From the NCBI GenBank assembly GCA_958299035.1, contig CATQJL010000001.1:34200780-34264779 (forward strand): 64,000 nucleotides of DNA, in the 5' to 3' direction. Positions 44,061 to 55,485 of this stretch are shown here, one piece after another; the first letter of the stretch is position 1, and each line of letters starts with the position of its first letter. A program made the position numbers and the translations under genes. The notes beneath the pieces were generated by a model. It did not search any database. It was not told the DNA's origin and saw only the letters and a list, made by a program, of their open reading frames with translations. The stretch comes from Cylicocyclus nassatus. Its lineage: Eukaryota; Nematoda; Chromadorea; Rhabditida; Strongylidae.

Positions 44061-45736
44061 AGCAATAGCAGGAATAGAACTTGGACTCCGCGATAAGATG
44101 ATGATGAAAGCTTGCGTTATATGAATCCGCTTGATTTTCCCGCGGTGACAGTCAGAACAGTCACTGCATTTCAAATATGGAACAAATGATTCTTTATTCG
44201 TTTGTTTTTATAATTCTGAATATCACTCATATCAAATTTTCAGCAAATATTCATCTGCGACAGTATTTCTCATTCGTGATGGTGGATAGGTATGGACTAC
44301 GCAAGAGCCTATAATGCACTGCTGATTTTGTCAGCTCATGTATTGGTATGTACCACCCTCATTTTTTTATTGTAAGGACTCAATCTTGTTTAATATTGTT
44401 TGTTTAAAATCGTGATTTCTATATCTTATCTCGGAAAATTGGCATGTAGTGAACTTTTTAAGATTAATGCCTTTTGGAGGGAAGTTTCACAAACATGACC
44501 TAATTAAGAGCCACTTTGTAAGGATAGCATCGTTTTATCTATGCCATTTGGGCGCTTCAATGATTTCATACCGCTTTAGCCAGTTCTTGTGATGCGCCTT
44601 CACTGCGTTCACTTCGGACCTTTTAATTGACACGGAGGTACACGGAGTCGATTTGAGAAAGGCTGAGTTCTTCTTTGTTCCTGTTCAAATGGTGGTGAAG
44701 TGGAAATGGTTCAAGTTGGTTTATTGCTGAGCTTCATTGTGCTCCATTTTTTTTAACCTGTGCTGCCTTTACGTACAAGAAATTGTAAGTTTCAAGTTGA
44801 TTCGGCAAGAAAAACATAGATTTTCCATCAGCTTATCGCACTAGACGTTTAGTTCCGTTCAAGATGTTTGTCAGTGAATTTCTTTGTCAGCTTTGAATTT
44901 CTCCTCAAAACTGCATATTCCTTATGAAAGCTGCGAACATTCTATGCTTGTTCATCGAACGTTTAGATGTTAATCTGTTCTACCTAATCGCAAATCGTTA
45001 TAGATCATGGTATGCATAAATCTTTCTGCATATGTAGTATCTTTATGTTAACAGACAACCATATCATTATCAAAACCAGGCGTGGACAAGTCAAAGTAGA
45101 TCCGATACAACGACAAGATGTATATGCTTTCCTATAACAGTCATGATGCTATTATGAATATAGAAATTGAAAAGTAATGAGAATGGGAAGTCATTCCTGA
45201 TTGGGAGCATTGGATCTCATGCAGTCGAACGTTTTTCCAGGAATTCGCTTCTGAATAGAACTAGTTTGTAACTATGGTGCAAGTTATATTTGCTCGCAAA
45301 GTAGTCTAAACTTTTACTTTCACATTCCACAAGAACTCGACCAAGTACTTTATCAAACTGGAATGATAATCTCATAGACGTGTTATGCTAACGGATGGCG
45401 TTTTTTACACAACTCTGTGCTTTTATTTACGCGAGAAAAAACTCACTGGGTCAAGGAAAACGAGGATAATACTGACTGGATATCACGTGAATAAAGACTT
45501 TTCAACCCGTCTCTGCCTTGGTGCAAATCGAGGAAAAGAAAACACACCATCTTTGTCGGTGCTTGGTCGCCTAATCAAATTGTCTGGTAGTTCAGCTTGA
45601 TAAGCAATATGGGCAACTGCCTGAAAACACTTGATGCTCAAATCTACGAAAAAAGAAAGATGACAAAATCAATACTTATATAATATTTGGATAACCACTT
45701 TTTTATGACCGGCCTGAAATGGTACAAAGAATCAAG
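44061..45736. other. No firm gene; one possible first exon
   Basis: An ATTTTCAG acceptor (ends 44,243) is followed by ATG 44,292 and a short hydrophobic frame (MDYARAYNALLILSAHVL) to GTATGT at 44,346, which could be a signal-peptide exon. No continuing exon was found. The rest is unrecognised. Confidence 0.25.
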
Positions 45737-46005
45737 GAATTTGGATGAAATTTTGCACACATGAACTTCGGGGTGGGGCGGGTGTCGCTAAGCTTTTTCA
45801 TCGAAAACCGCTGGGCGGCGCTATCGATTTATCGATTTTTTGCGTTTTTTGCTTAGCAATTTCGTTATGACCCCTAAAATGTTAGAAAACTTCATAAAAT
45901 TCAAACGAAACTTTGTACACATGAACTTCGGGGTGGGGCCGTTGTCACTAAGCTTTTTCGCCATATAGGGGTTATCGATTTATCGATTTTTTGTGTTTCA
46001 ATCTC
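45737..46005 (+). repeat. Two-copy tandem repeat, ~160-bp period
   Basis: GCACACATGAACTTCGGGGT (copy 1, 45,761 region) and GTACACATGAACTTCGGGGT (45,921 region) are each followed by TAAGCTTTTTC and ATCGATTTATCGATTTTTTG. Related words occur around 48,940 and 50,280. Confidence 0.7.
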
Positions 46006-46517
46006 TGTTGAGTTGAAAACTGGCAGGAAGGGATAGCTGAGCATGGTCAATTCGAATAAAATAACTACAACTTTAACCACTAAACTTTTTTGACCTTTTT
46101 TCAAGTTTTTTGTATGCCACATTCAGGAGGCTAGCTGATATTTAACTATGCATTGACCTTTCGCAACGGGTTTCTTCGACTACATAGCTCTTCAACAAAA
46201 TCAAAATGGTTCATCCGCGAGATCAAATATGACCACCAAATCAAAACCCTATCCCGGCCTTACGGTTCATTCATACCATGCCTTCATCGGTCGTACCTCC
46301 TTCGACTACTTTTACACCCGAGACATGGCGCCGATATTGACTCCCTACAGCCAGAGGTGCGATAGTCGGAGCCGATTCTCCGCCTACCTTCACTTTTGAG
46401 CTGGTACAGAGTGACCACCTTCACTTTTGAATTTGAAAATTCATTTGCTAAAGCTCAAATGAAGGAAAATAAGCAAAAGGAATGTAAAAGAAAGCATTAA
46501 GAGCGTATATCTATGCA

Positions 46518-47718
46518 GTAGGTCGATCCAGGCAGTAAACCGCCGAAAACCAGATATTCGAATGATAAAATAATGAAAAATCGTGAAAAATCATTCCACT
46601 CTTACAAATCTGCTGGCTGAAGACCTCCGCAGTTGCGACTTCATAGATTTTGAAGGGTAAGTGTTGTTCTACCAGACAGTGAAAAAATCATTTTGATTTA
46701 AGGAGTGGCCGCCGAGAATGAGAATTTTGAAAAACCTTAAAAATCTTCTCAATTTTAGGTTGCTTAATGACAACTGACATTTAAACTCTAATAAATCCGG
46801 ACTTTGAAAGTGTGTGATGTTGCGACTTCATAGGTTTTGTAGGGTGAGGTTTGCACTATCAGAATGTGTCTTAGCTGTACCGATCCATTGAAACATCGCC
46901 GAGATCCAGGCTCTTAAAGAAGCAGGTGAAAACCCGTTTTTCAGCTCATAACTTCTTTTGAATTGCATAATTCATGTTGCGACTTCATAGGTTGGATTCT
47001 CCTCATCAAGAGCTTTCAAATGATATATAATATGTTGGGGATTAACGCCTCCCACGGCATATGCCCGGGGGTGGAGTACCTCTCTTCACTAATTCTCCAC
47101 TGGCGGCCTCCCGCCAATACATTGAAATGGGCGGGGTGGAGAATTAGTGAAGAGGAGTACTCCACCCCGGGTTAGAGCCGCAAGAAACATTGAATCCCCC
47201 ACATATTATATATCATCTGAAAGCTCTTGATGAGGAGAATCCAACCTATGAAGTCGCAACATGAATTATGCAATTCAGAAGAAGTTATGAGCTGAAAAAC
47301 GGGTTTTCACCTGCTTCTTTAAGAGCCTGGATCTCGGCGATGTTCTAATGGATCGGTACAGCTAAGACATATTCTGATAGTGCAAACCTCACCCTACAAA
47401 ACCTATGAAGTCGCAACATCACACACCTTCAAAGTCCGGATTTATAAGAGTTTAAATGTCAGTTGTCATTAAGCAACCTAAAATTGAGAAGATTTTTAAG
47501 GTTTTTCAAGATTCTCATTCTCGGCGGCCACTCCTCAAATCAAACTGATTCTTTCACTGTCTGGTAGAACAACAATTACCCTTCAAAACCTATGAAGTCG
47601 CAACTGCAGAGGTCTTCAGCCAGCAGATTTGTAAGAATGGAATGATTTTTCACGATTTTTCATTATTTTATCATTCAAAATTCTGGTTCTTGGCGGTTAC
47701 TGCCTGGATCGACCTACT
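46518..47718. mobile_element. Fold-back element (~1.2 kb)
   Basis: Two ~570-bp arms are near-perfect inverted copies from GTAGGTCGATCCAGGCAGTA to its complement at 47,699-47,718. The centre (47,030-47,180) contains a second GC-rich hairpin (GGTGGAGTACCTC / GAGTACTCCACC). The motif 'atgaagtcgcaac' (or complement) recurs three times per arm. No coding capacity. Confidence 0.8.
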
Positions 47719-48189
47719 TTCTTCGCAGTACGTCATAACAAAATGTACTTGATGAAACACACAAAGTCTAGCTGAGTATCGCTCACAAATACACTATTTC
47801 ATTAACACCTTTACTTAAAATATTTAAGTTGTACTCATCGTATTTGTGGCCCTAAAGAGGACCGTTGGGTCACAGTTGTTGGCTCTTAAGGGAACCGTTT
47901 GGTTAGAGCTCTTTGAATCAAAATTCGTCAAAAAGCTTTGTTCCACAGATTCGTGGGAAGTGCTGAGGCTTAAATGCATCCATGCCAGGATGGCCTTGGG
48001 GTGCTCGCAGTAGGCGACCGCGAGTTTTTAAAAGTAAACTAAGTGAGAAAAAAATTTTTTAGTAACCTTTGAAACCGTTCTTCCTTTTTTTTCCTTTTTA
48101 TTATGAAGAAGCTTCTGAAAGTCTTGAGAAAGAAATTTTTTGCGAGAAGAGACGTCGAGCTGTCCCCCCCCCCCCGTCGACGTTTTTGG

Positions 48190-48730
48190 AAGGTGTGTCC
48201 GGCACTACCACCTTCACTTTTGGGCTGCCAGTGGTAGCTGGAATCACCTTCACTTTTGGGGGGCCCGGCTCCACCTATCGCACCTCTGCCTACAGCAATG
48301 GACCCTTCACCTCCACACCTCAGACGCAGGTGCATATCGCCGAATCCGAGCCCGTACCGCTGCAAGGCGCACTTCTGAAGCCATGCGTAGCCGCCTTCAT
48401 CGTAGCTGAGAAACACCAGAGGAACGAGAACGGCGTCTTGCCTCAATGCGTGAACGTCATCTTCGTCGACGGCAACAGGAACCACAGCTACGGGTTGGCC
48501 AACGACGACACGAGCCAATCGACGAGAACACAGCACAAACGATCTCTGCGCTTGACTCGCGGCAACAAGTGATGTTTGAACCGGCACCTACCTCCACTCC
48601 CATTCCGCAGATGCACATTGCGCAGAGAACTCGAGCACGTGGCACAATGCGGAGCTCCGTGACTGCACTCAACCGTCTTCACCATGGCCAAGAAGCACCA
48701 GAGGCCCAAGAAGAGCTTGCCCCGGTGCAC
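48190..48730 (+). CDS. GC-rich open region, possible exon ending at 48,730
   Basis: Unlike its surroundings this stretch is GC-rich and open in more than one frame. The frame 48,446-48,730 (VMFEPAPTSTPIPQMHIAQR ... EEAPEAQ-like tail) ends at GTAAGT (48,731). It has internal similarity: 'cacctccacacctcagacgc' with 'cctccactcccattccgcag', and gagaaacaccagaggaacg with aagaagcaccagaggcccaa. No known domain and the start is unclear. It may be a repeat-derived or low-complexity frame. Confidence 0.25.
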
Positions 48731-48988
48731 GTAAGTTACCTTCTGTCGCCAGCACTACAACTTTTCAAAAAGATATAGATTAGATATATAGATTAGATTT
48801 ATAGATTTGATTTAGCCCCTTTTTAATGTTCGTTCAAGATTGAGAGAAAAATGGAATCATGGGATTTATGGCAGATTTGGCAGACGTAATGCATGGTGTG
48901 CGCCGTTGTTAATAAGCCATTTTGTTCGATACACACGGTTTGTTGCCATCGATTTATGGATTTTTGCACTTTTTGCCTAGAAATTATA

Positions 48989-49975
48989 TTAGGTCGGTGC
49001 AAAAGTTTTGTCAGTTTTTTCAATCCATCGGCAAACACGTTAGAATGAAGATAAACTAACACTTCAAAATGCATCCGATGCAGAATTTCTTCCTATTTCC
49101 AGCTGCTAGACTCCCATTGTGTTTCGTTGCGAGAGTGACGAGATATTTGCTGGAAAGCACAACCACTCGTTTTCACCATGTCCAACTTTCGCTAATTTTT
49201 AAAATTTTTGTATGAGACTTACGGAGGAGCCTAAATAACCATCAGATAGGACAAACCTTTTGCCAACTTAAACAGTTTTTTCTTTTTTTCAACTGCTTTT
49301 TCAGATTTTTGCTGAATAATTTTCTGAAAGTCTTGTGTTTTGGAAAAATGGCACAACCTGTTATTGAACCAAACACCGCAAAACCTACAGAAGACTGAGG
49401 TTTCGACACTGGTTTATTACTACCGCTACCATTACAAAGTAAATGAGCGATTTTCGCCTCAAATTATGAAGATTTTGCAGCATAAGTTACGTCAGTGCGT
49501 ACCCCTGAAATTGAGAAATACTGCGATTTTCCCACACAAATTTCGCCTGTCTCTGCAAAAATACAAGTGTTAAAAGGAGGAGAAAAAGTTGCATCGAATG
49601 GTGACTGAAGTGCTCAACATTTTGTGTTCTACGAAGTTAAAATAGGCTGAATGTAAAACTTGGTCACCTCAAAAAATTCGTAGAAATTTTGAAAGACAAG
49701 TTGTAGGGCTACAAAAAATTGCTTCTGTTGGCAAAAGGTTAGCCCTATGTGCAGGTTATCAAAGCTCCTCAGAAAGTCTCATACAAAAATTTTGAGAATT
49801 AGCGAAATTTGGACATGCTAGGAACGAGTGGTTGTAATTTCCAACAAATATCTCGTCACCAGCTGGAAGGAGCAAGAAATTCTGCATCGGATACATTTTA
49901 AAGTGTTTGTTTATCTTCATTCTAACGTGTTTGCCGATGGATTGAAAAAACTGACAAAACTTTGCACCGACCTAA
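48989..49975. mobile_element. Mariner-type MITE with long TIRs
   Basis: Ends TTAGGTCGGTGCAAAAGTTT and AACTTTGCACCGACCTAA, TA on both sides (48,987-48,988; 49,976-49,977). Complementarity continues past 100 bp (CATCGGCAAACACGTTAGAA / TTCTAACGTGTTTGCCGATG). The internal short frame at 49,340 is not a recognisable transposase, but 'ttgcatcgaatggtg' (49,590) resembles 'ctgcatcgaatagtg' in the element at 60,960. Confidence 0.9.
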
Positions 49976-50054
49976 TATTTGCTTTAAAACGATAGGAGTT
50001 ATGGAATATAGACCAAATTTGCCAGGCATAACGCATGTGTGAGATGTGTTTTAA

Positions 50055-50253
50055 GGCACCCGCCATACTTGATCCGCTTGATCCGCTTCATCATTGGTCA
50101 GTTCAGTGAAATGACCAATAGTGAAGTGGATGAAGTGGACCAAGCGGATCAAGCGGACAACCGCTTCGCTATTGCTCAATTCACTGAATCGACCAATGAC
50201 GAAGCGGGTCAAGCGGATCAAGTAGATTAAGCGGATCAAGTATGGTGGGTGCC
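50055..50253. mobile_element. 199-bp MITE with TAA target duplication (Harbinger-like)
   Basis: Ends GGCACCCGCCATACTTGATC and GATCAAGTATGGTGGGTGCC, flanked by TAA (50,052-50,054; 50,254-50,256). The interior is built from repeats of GATCCGCTT / AAGCGGATC. The 3-bp TAA/TTA duplication with GG...CC ends fits PIF/Harbinger MITEs. Confidence 0.8.
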
Positions 50254-50873
50254 TAATGAGCCTTTTGTTCAACTATAATGATCGATCCTTTCAATTTATT
50301 GATTTTTTGCAGTTCGCGTAATATCCATTACTTAGGATGTTAATTCCAAAACTGACAAAGCCGAAATTGCCCACGGTTGTTCTTTCTGTGCCGGTTATAA
50401 ACGAAGTGTTCGTGCAAAATGGCAAATTTTCTGCATTTCACTTTCAATAAAGAACAAAACGAAAAATCTACCGGAAGCGAAGCTGCCGTTTACCAGCCGA
50501 ACCTGCCGCGTAGCGGCAGAGAGCGGCTGGTATTGAATATTATAAGATACCTCGTTGATGTAAGCACAGCTTTTTGGCTCCGAGAGATCAAAACCTTGCT
50601 CATGTCAACAAGTTTAGCATCTCAACTAAACAAATTAATCAGCGAGTACACAAGTCTCATAAACGTCGTAAACTGAACATTCTAGGGTAGCTACAATCGG
50701 CCAAATCGGCATTGTACAACGAACAGTACGTGACACAGGAACCTGTTGAAGTCAATATCAGCGGTATATCTGAGAAGAATCAATGTTTGAGGCGCGTGAA
50801 TTCAAACTGAAAAATTCTAGAGGACAGCTTACCAAAAATTGGCTTTGCATGCTGGTAGAGCAGCTCCGCACCA
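50254..50873. other. No gene recognised
   Basis: A chance frame from 50,419 carries no domain. 50,280-50,320 shares 'atttattgattttttgca' with the 45.8-kb tandem repeat. Confidence 0.4.
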
Positions 50874-50889
50874 GTGTCCAGTATACTTG

Positions 50890-51150
50890 GGGAAATTCGA
50901 AATTTTTTTTCGAATTTTCGAATATCGAATATATTTGAAAATAGATTATCGAATATTCGACTATCGAATAATATTCGGAAATCGAAAATTTCGGATATTC
51001 GACTATCGAATATATTCGAAAATCGAAAATTTCGAATATTCGACTATCGAATAATATTCGAAAATCGAAAATTTCGAATATTCGAATATCGAATATCATT
51101 CGAATATCAAATATCATCTTTCGAATATCATTCGATTTTCGAATATCATT
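50890..51150. repeat. TTCGAATATTCGA palindromic array
   Basis: About 260 bp of overlapping words such as ATTCGACTATCGAATAATAT and GAAAATCGAAAATTTCGAAT in an irregular ~42-bp period. It is the subterminal part of the putative hAT element, with similar arrays at 52,990-53,126 and 55,405-55,470. Confidence 0.75.
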
Positions 51151-51689
51151 CGGAATTTGAATGTCTATGTGATATGATAACATGACCAAGCGCATAGTTT
51201 ACAAGTACTGTGAGTCTTTCTAGTTCCCTTTTATGCGTTTACTATTCTGCAGTGCATGAAGTATTCTCAGCGCGCTGCGCGGACTCTGTCCATCGAGCTC
51301 GTGCTGTCGACAACTTGACAATGCACATATAGTATACACATTGTTGAACTTTGTAAGTGCTATACACACAACTTTCAAATCGGCACTCATGGCAATAAGC
51401 AATCTTCCTCTCATTGGCAGTGCGATAAGCTAGACCGCTGCTGGAAATACTATACAATGACTGGTTCTACCTGCGCACTACAACAAACGACGAACTTCTT
51501 GACCCAATACTTTTCCTTCGGTTCACTAGTGCATTATCTTGAATACGCCCTCAATTTACGATGTCGAGTGGAGGTAACGCTGCGACGATAGCAGGAACCC
51601 TCATGTTCATGTTCACATCTATCACCTTTACCGAATGCGAATGAAGAACAGCGTGCACTAGACCTCAAGCAGGGTCGGTAGTAATCTGA

Positions 51690-52077
51690 TCGAAACTCAC
51701 AGTTATTCTGAGTTGATTCTGAGTTATGTCTGAGCTAACGCGCACCTTTCTTACCCCCTCATTTAGTGCTTGAATGAACCAAATTTAGAAAGCGATATAT
51801 GGCAGGGGACTCCGTAACCGGTAGTTCATCCCTAATAGGAAAACATCGTCGAAATCGTTCTGTACAAGAAACAGCGCCACCAAAGCGCAGCTGTGCATTG
51901 CGATAACTCTGAGTTTGGTGCGCGTTACAGTCTATCGTGGAACTCAGAATATCTCTGACGATGAGTTTGGTCAGAGGAAGAGAAATAGTGTAAAAAAAAA
52001 GAGGAGCAGCTAAAAAGTCCTTTGAAGTACATTTTGCTCGTACCTTCAGAAGGCATGATGGGGGAGGGGGGTATCGC
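51690..52077. repeat. Dispersed repeat with CTGAGTT motifs (copy 2)
   Basis: Reverse-oriented relative of 6,285-6,632. The right end tgggggaggggggtatc is the complement of that repeat's start, and 'ggtcagaggaagagaaatagt' pairs with 'tatttctctttctataacc'. No coding capacity. Confidence 0.5.
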
Positions 52078-52139
52078 AGTGTATCTACAAGATATCTATC
52101 TATCTACAAAATTTTGAAATCTTGTTAAACCTTGGTCTA

Positions 52140-52985
52140 GGAGGTTGTTCGGTGCGCTGATCTTCACTTTTTCACGTCGGTGTCAAAGCCGTGTTACGGT
52201 GGGTTTAAAGGCAGTGGATCGACAAAATCGAACAACTCAGAATCTAAACGCGGTAAGTTCCTTATCGCCCAAGAAAACAGTGCAATCCCGGTTGCACAGC
52301 ATGCTATCCCTGCCGAGAAAACTGCTCTCATACTTACACGCGCAGGCCAATCTTACATGCATCCGGACAAGTTGGCACTTCCTTCTCACCATTGGAGACT
52401 GCCCGCCGTAATACTATAACCATTGGGTCATGCAACGATTTAGCGTCATCAGCCTTGCTTTACTCGTCCAATATCAAAGGGAAGGGCATTAAAAAAGCTC
52501 ATTTTCGCCGTTTTCAAGCTTTTAAAGTGGATTTTCGGGATCAGCGGGATTAAATAACCCCAGGTAAGTGCAAATTTGACTAGGTTGAGATTTGCCGAGC
52601 CACTGCCTGCAAACGGTCAAAGTCTAAGTTTAAGATTACTGATAGACGCTGTCAAAGACCATCAAAATCTGGCGTCCCTGGATAGCGAAAAATCGATAGC
52701 AGCTACATACCGCGACAGAAATGGCGCATCACGATTACTGTACAGACTACTGCGCCAGGACCACAAAACATATACACTTCCCATTGAGTGTTGTAGCTTG
52801 ATAGAAACTCCTACAGTGCCGTACTAAGCTTATGGAGTTCCATCCGGGGCCCGGCATGAGTTCGTTTCTAGTCTTCTCAAAGAAGTCCCCTTTCACTCTC
52901 AGCCCTACTTTTGCCTTTTCGCCCCAAAAACCAAGTCCAGCTTGCTTCCACACAACCTGCGCCGGGCTCTGGTTCCATCATTTGA
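52140..52985. other. Unassigned open frames inside the hAT-like element
   Basis: Frames at 52,145-52,419 and 52,576-52,827 are longer than the local average but show no domain. A GTAAGTTCC donor follows 'aaacgcg' at 52,253. 52,520-52,610 resembles the dispersed GATCAGC...AAATAACCCC repeat. They could be transposase or captured-gene debris. Confidence 0.25.
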
Positions 52986-53126
52986 AGGTCATCGAATATT
53001 CGAATGTTCGATGTTGATCGAATGATTCGAATATTCGATGACCATCGAGTGATCGAATTGATGACCATCGAATATTCGACTTTTGAATAATATTCGAAAT
53101 CTCAGATTTTCGAATATTCGACTTTT

Positions 53127-55410
53127 CTCAGACATTCGCAGTCAAGTCCCGCCGGTGAAAAAGTTGTGTCCCGCCGGAATGACTGCGGGACACAAGTAAA
53201 ATAGTTCGCGAGAAAACCGGGACTCCCGGTTTTCGTTCGGGATAATCCGGCGCGACTCCCGGTTTTGTCCCGACATGTTTTCTACTGAGACCTTCGGGAG
53301 TCCCGGTTTTCTCGCGATTCGGTCACCGGCGGGACTCCCGCTCTAGACTGCAGTCTCCTGCGGGAGGCGCGATATAGCAGCGACCCGATCAGCTTCCGCC
53401 TGGGCTTTTTCTAGAATTGGTTCTCCTTCAAAAATTTACACTACACACATCTTACAAAGGTGCTGTGCTCGACACAGAGTTCAGAAAGACTCTTCATTAG
53501 CATCCGTGACCAAAAAAAGAACATTGAAATCATCATAACTAAGTTAACAGAAAAAAACAGGAATGTCGAGATCAAGATTTGACATTGAATCCATTATTCA
53601 AAACGACTTCAGACTTTCGATGTCTTCGTCTTGCTCATGCTCTGGCTCATTCGTGTGCTCGTGCGCCAAAGAATCTTGCGTTGTAGCGGGGCAAAAACGT
53701 TTTTTCTGGAAAAGAATTACAATTCAACACTGATTTGAGAAATCATATATGAATATTACCGAGGGTGGCGACAGCATCTCCTTTTCAGCATCGAAATGGT
53801 AGGCGCGCAGGTCACCTCTGAACTTCAAATTCAATAGATTCATGAAGACTATCTTTAAAAGAAACCCACAAAGCTCTTCCTATAGCCACTCGTGCTAATC
53901 CACAAAGCTTCATCCTCGCCTCCGACAACCTGTCAAACATCTTCGTCCTCGCCTCATCGTTGTTTCCTAGGCCCAGCCAAAACCTAAATCAATGAGATAT
54001 CAAGGGGTAGAAACACTTCTATCTATACCTATTTGATTGCCGCGCGCATTCGCTAGCACTCATCAGCAGTTCTTCTGCGTATAGGCCAACACCATCAAGA
54101 ACGAAATCTGGAAGATCTATTTTAGAATTTTTAGAGAGACCATCAATTACTCACTTATCAAAAATGTGACGAGACTTTCGGGCAGATCCTGCAGATGCGC
54201 AAATCTTCCCCTTTTACCGGATTGTCTGCACGCAAAATTTTGGATTTCTTGTTTTGGTTCGCATGGAAATGGATAATAGTGTTTTCGTGATGAGACAGAC
54301 GTCAAGCAAATAACAAATGAATGTAGTGATTTCAGAATAACATTTCTCATTTTATACTGGAGAAATCCAAATAGAATGAGTCTAGACAGTGATCTGCTGC
54401 AAAAAAGTACAATACTGCACAGACCCAGCTGCAAAATATAGCTAATCTTTTGGAATAATTCATCAAAAACCACGAATGGATGTGAGGATAGCTGGTGTTT
54501 TGTTGACTTTTCGAGTGAAATCTGGTGCGGAGGGGTTTCCCCCAATGAGCAAAGATCTAGCAAAATGACAAGTCAAGCAAAGCAGATAGCAAAACCCGTG
54601 ACGAGCAAAATTTCCCCATCACATTTCACGAAAACACAACCGAGCAGCTTGGAATTTGTGTTGTTGTTCGGAAGTAACAATAAATCATTTACTATAGAAA
54701 CCCATCACGTGTTGAATGATGAAGTTTTTTTAAAATAGGAGATCTCTAACAGCAGGTAAGAATCAAGGTTAGATTGTTTCCTTAGCTCAATTCCCCACCT
54801 CATGAAACTCTTTTTTTTCCTTTATTGTCTTTTCGCATATATGGTGCAGATTGGGAAATTATCTCCGAATGATAGGATCAGTATTATTACTTGGGATTTA
54901 TGATTTGCTAATGTACGTATCTGTGCTGAGCGTCACTTAGAGATCATGAAAATGTGTTTGATCAGTATGAGAACACCATTTAGAGCGCGGAGCCGAATCG
55001 CTGCAGTGCCATAGTGCTAATTACTCTGATATATAATCCAGTCAACCCTTTCTTCGAAAAATGGCAACTAAAGTGGCCTGTAGAACGTTTGAAAACGTGA
55101 AAGTATCTAGTCAACAGTTTTCGAAACTTTAAGAGAGCGTAACTATAGTTAATAGAACTATATAGTTAATGCAGAGTGTGGAAATAGAGGATAGTGTGGA
55201 GTTAGTGTGGAAATACGAATGAATCGATACTGACGCGCAATAGCGTCACAATCGATGAGCGCGACTCCCGGTAATCTCCCGCCACTTTTTGACTGTCGGG
55301 ATTGTCCCGAAAGTCGGGACAAAACCGGGAGTCGCGCCAGACTCCCGGTTTTCTCGCGAAATCTCATTTTGTGGGCGGATCGCGGGACTTAACTGCGAAT
55401 GTCTGAGTTC
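53127..55410. mobile_element. GC-tipped inverted-repeat unit carrying a gene
   Basis: Left TCAGACATTCGCAGTCAAGT followed by CCCGC; right GCGGG followed by ACTTAACTGCGAATGTCTGA. Inside both ends lie multiple GGGACTCCCGGTTTTCTCGC words in both orientations (53,200-53,350; 55,260-55,370). It encloses the spliced gene at 53,598-54,225. It may be an independent transposon nested in the hAT-like element, or part of it. Confidence 0.6.
53598..54225 (-). CDS. Spliced gene of unknown function inside a transposon unit
   Basis: Minus-strand exons: 54,155-54,225 (LQDLPESLVTFLI), 54,029-54,116 (LPDFVLDGVGLYAEELLMSA), 53,760-53,983 (FWLGLGNNDEARTKMFDRLS, then KFRGDLRAYHFDAEKEML), 53,598-53,705 (KKRFCPATTQDS, acidic tail ending ESLKSF). 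Introns are 38, 45 and 54 bp with GTGAGT/GTATAG/GTAATA donors and a TTTTCCAG last acceptor. Phases agree except for a one-base shift inside the third exon near 53,850. Alternatively the third exon ends at 53,816 (AG|GTGACC), giving a 110-bp intron and a different, basic tail with stop at 53,609-53,611. Upstream exons were not found. No known domain; mostly helical with an acidic C-terminus. Confidence 0.45.
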
Positions 55411-55485
55411 GAATCATTCGCACTCGAATGATTTATTCGAATAATCGAATAATCGATTCGATTCGGTCCCAAGTATAGTGTCCAG

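Larger units (their letters stand above)
50882..55477. mobile_element. Putative hAT-type element with 8-bp target duplication
   Basis: GTGTCCAG directly precedes (50,874-50,881) and directly follows (55,478-55,485) sequence bounded by TATACTTGGG and CCCAAGTATA. Both subterminal regions are arrays of TTCGAA/AATATTCG words. An exact 8-bp duplication is the hAT hallmark. No hAT dimerisation domain was recognised, so the element is nonautonomous, decayed or novel. It contains other elements (51,690-52,077; 53,127-55,410). Confidence 0.6.

Noticed and set aside
47030..47180. Regulatory hairpin or terminator
   Set aside because: It is the nested centre of a fold-back transposon in a eukaryotic setting.
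50890..51150. CRISPR-like or satellite array
   Set aside because: The words overlap, are palindromic and irregular, with no unique spacers. They fit subterminal transposon repeats in a eukaryote.
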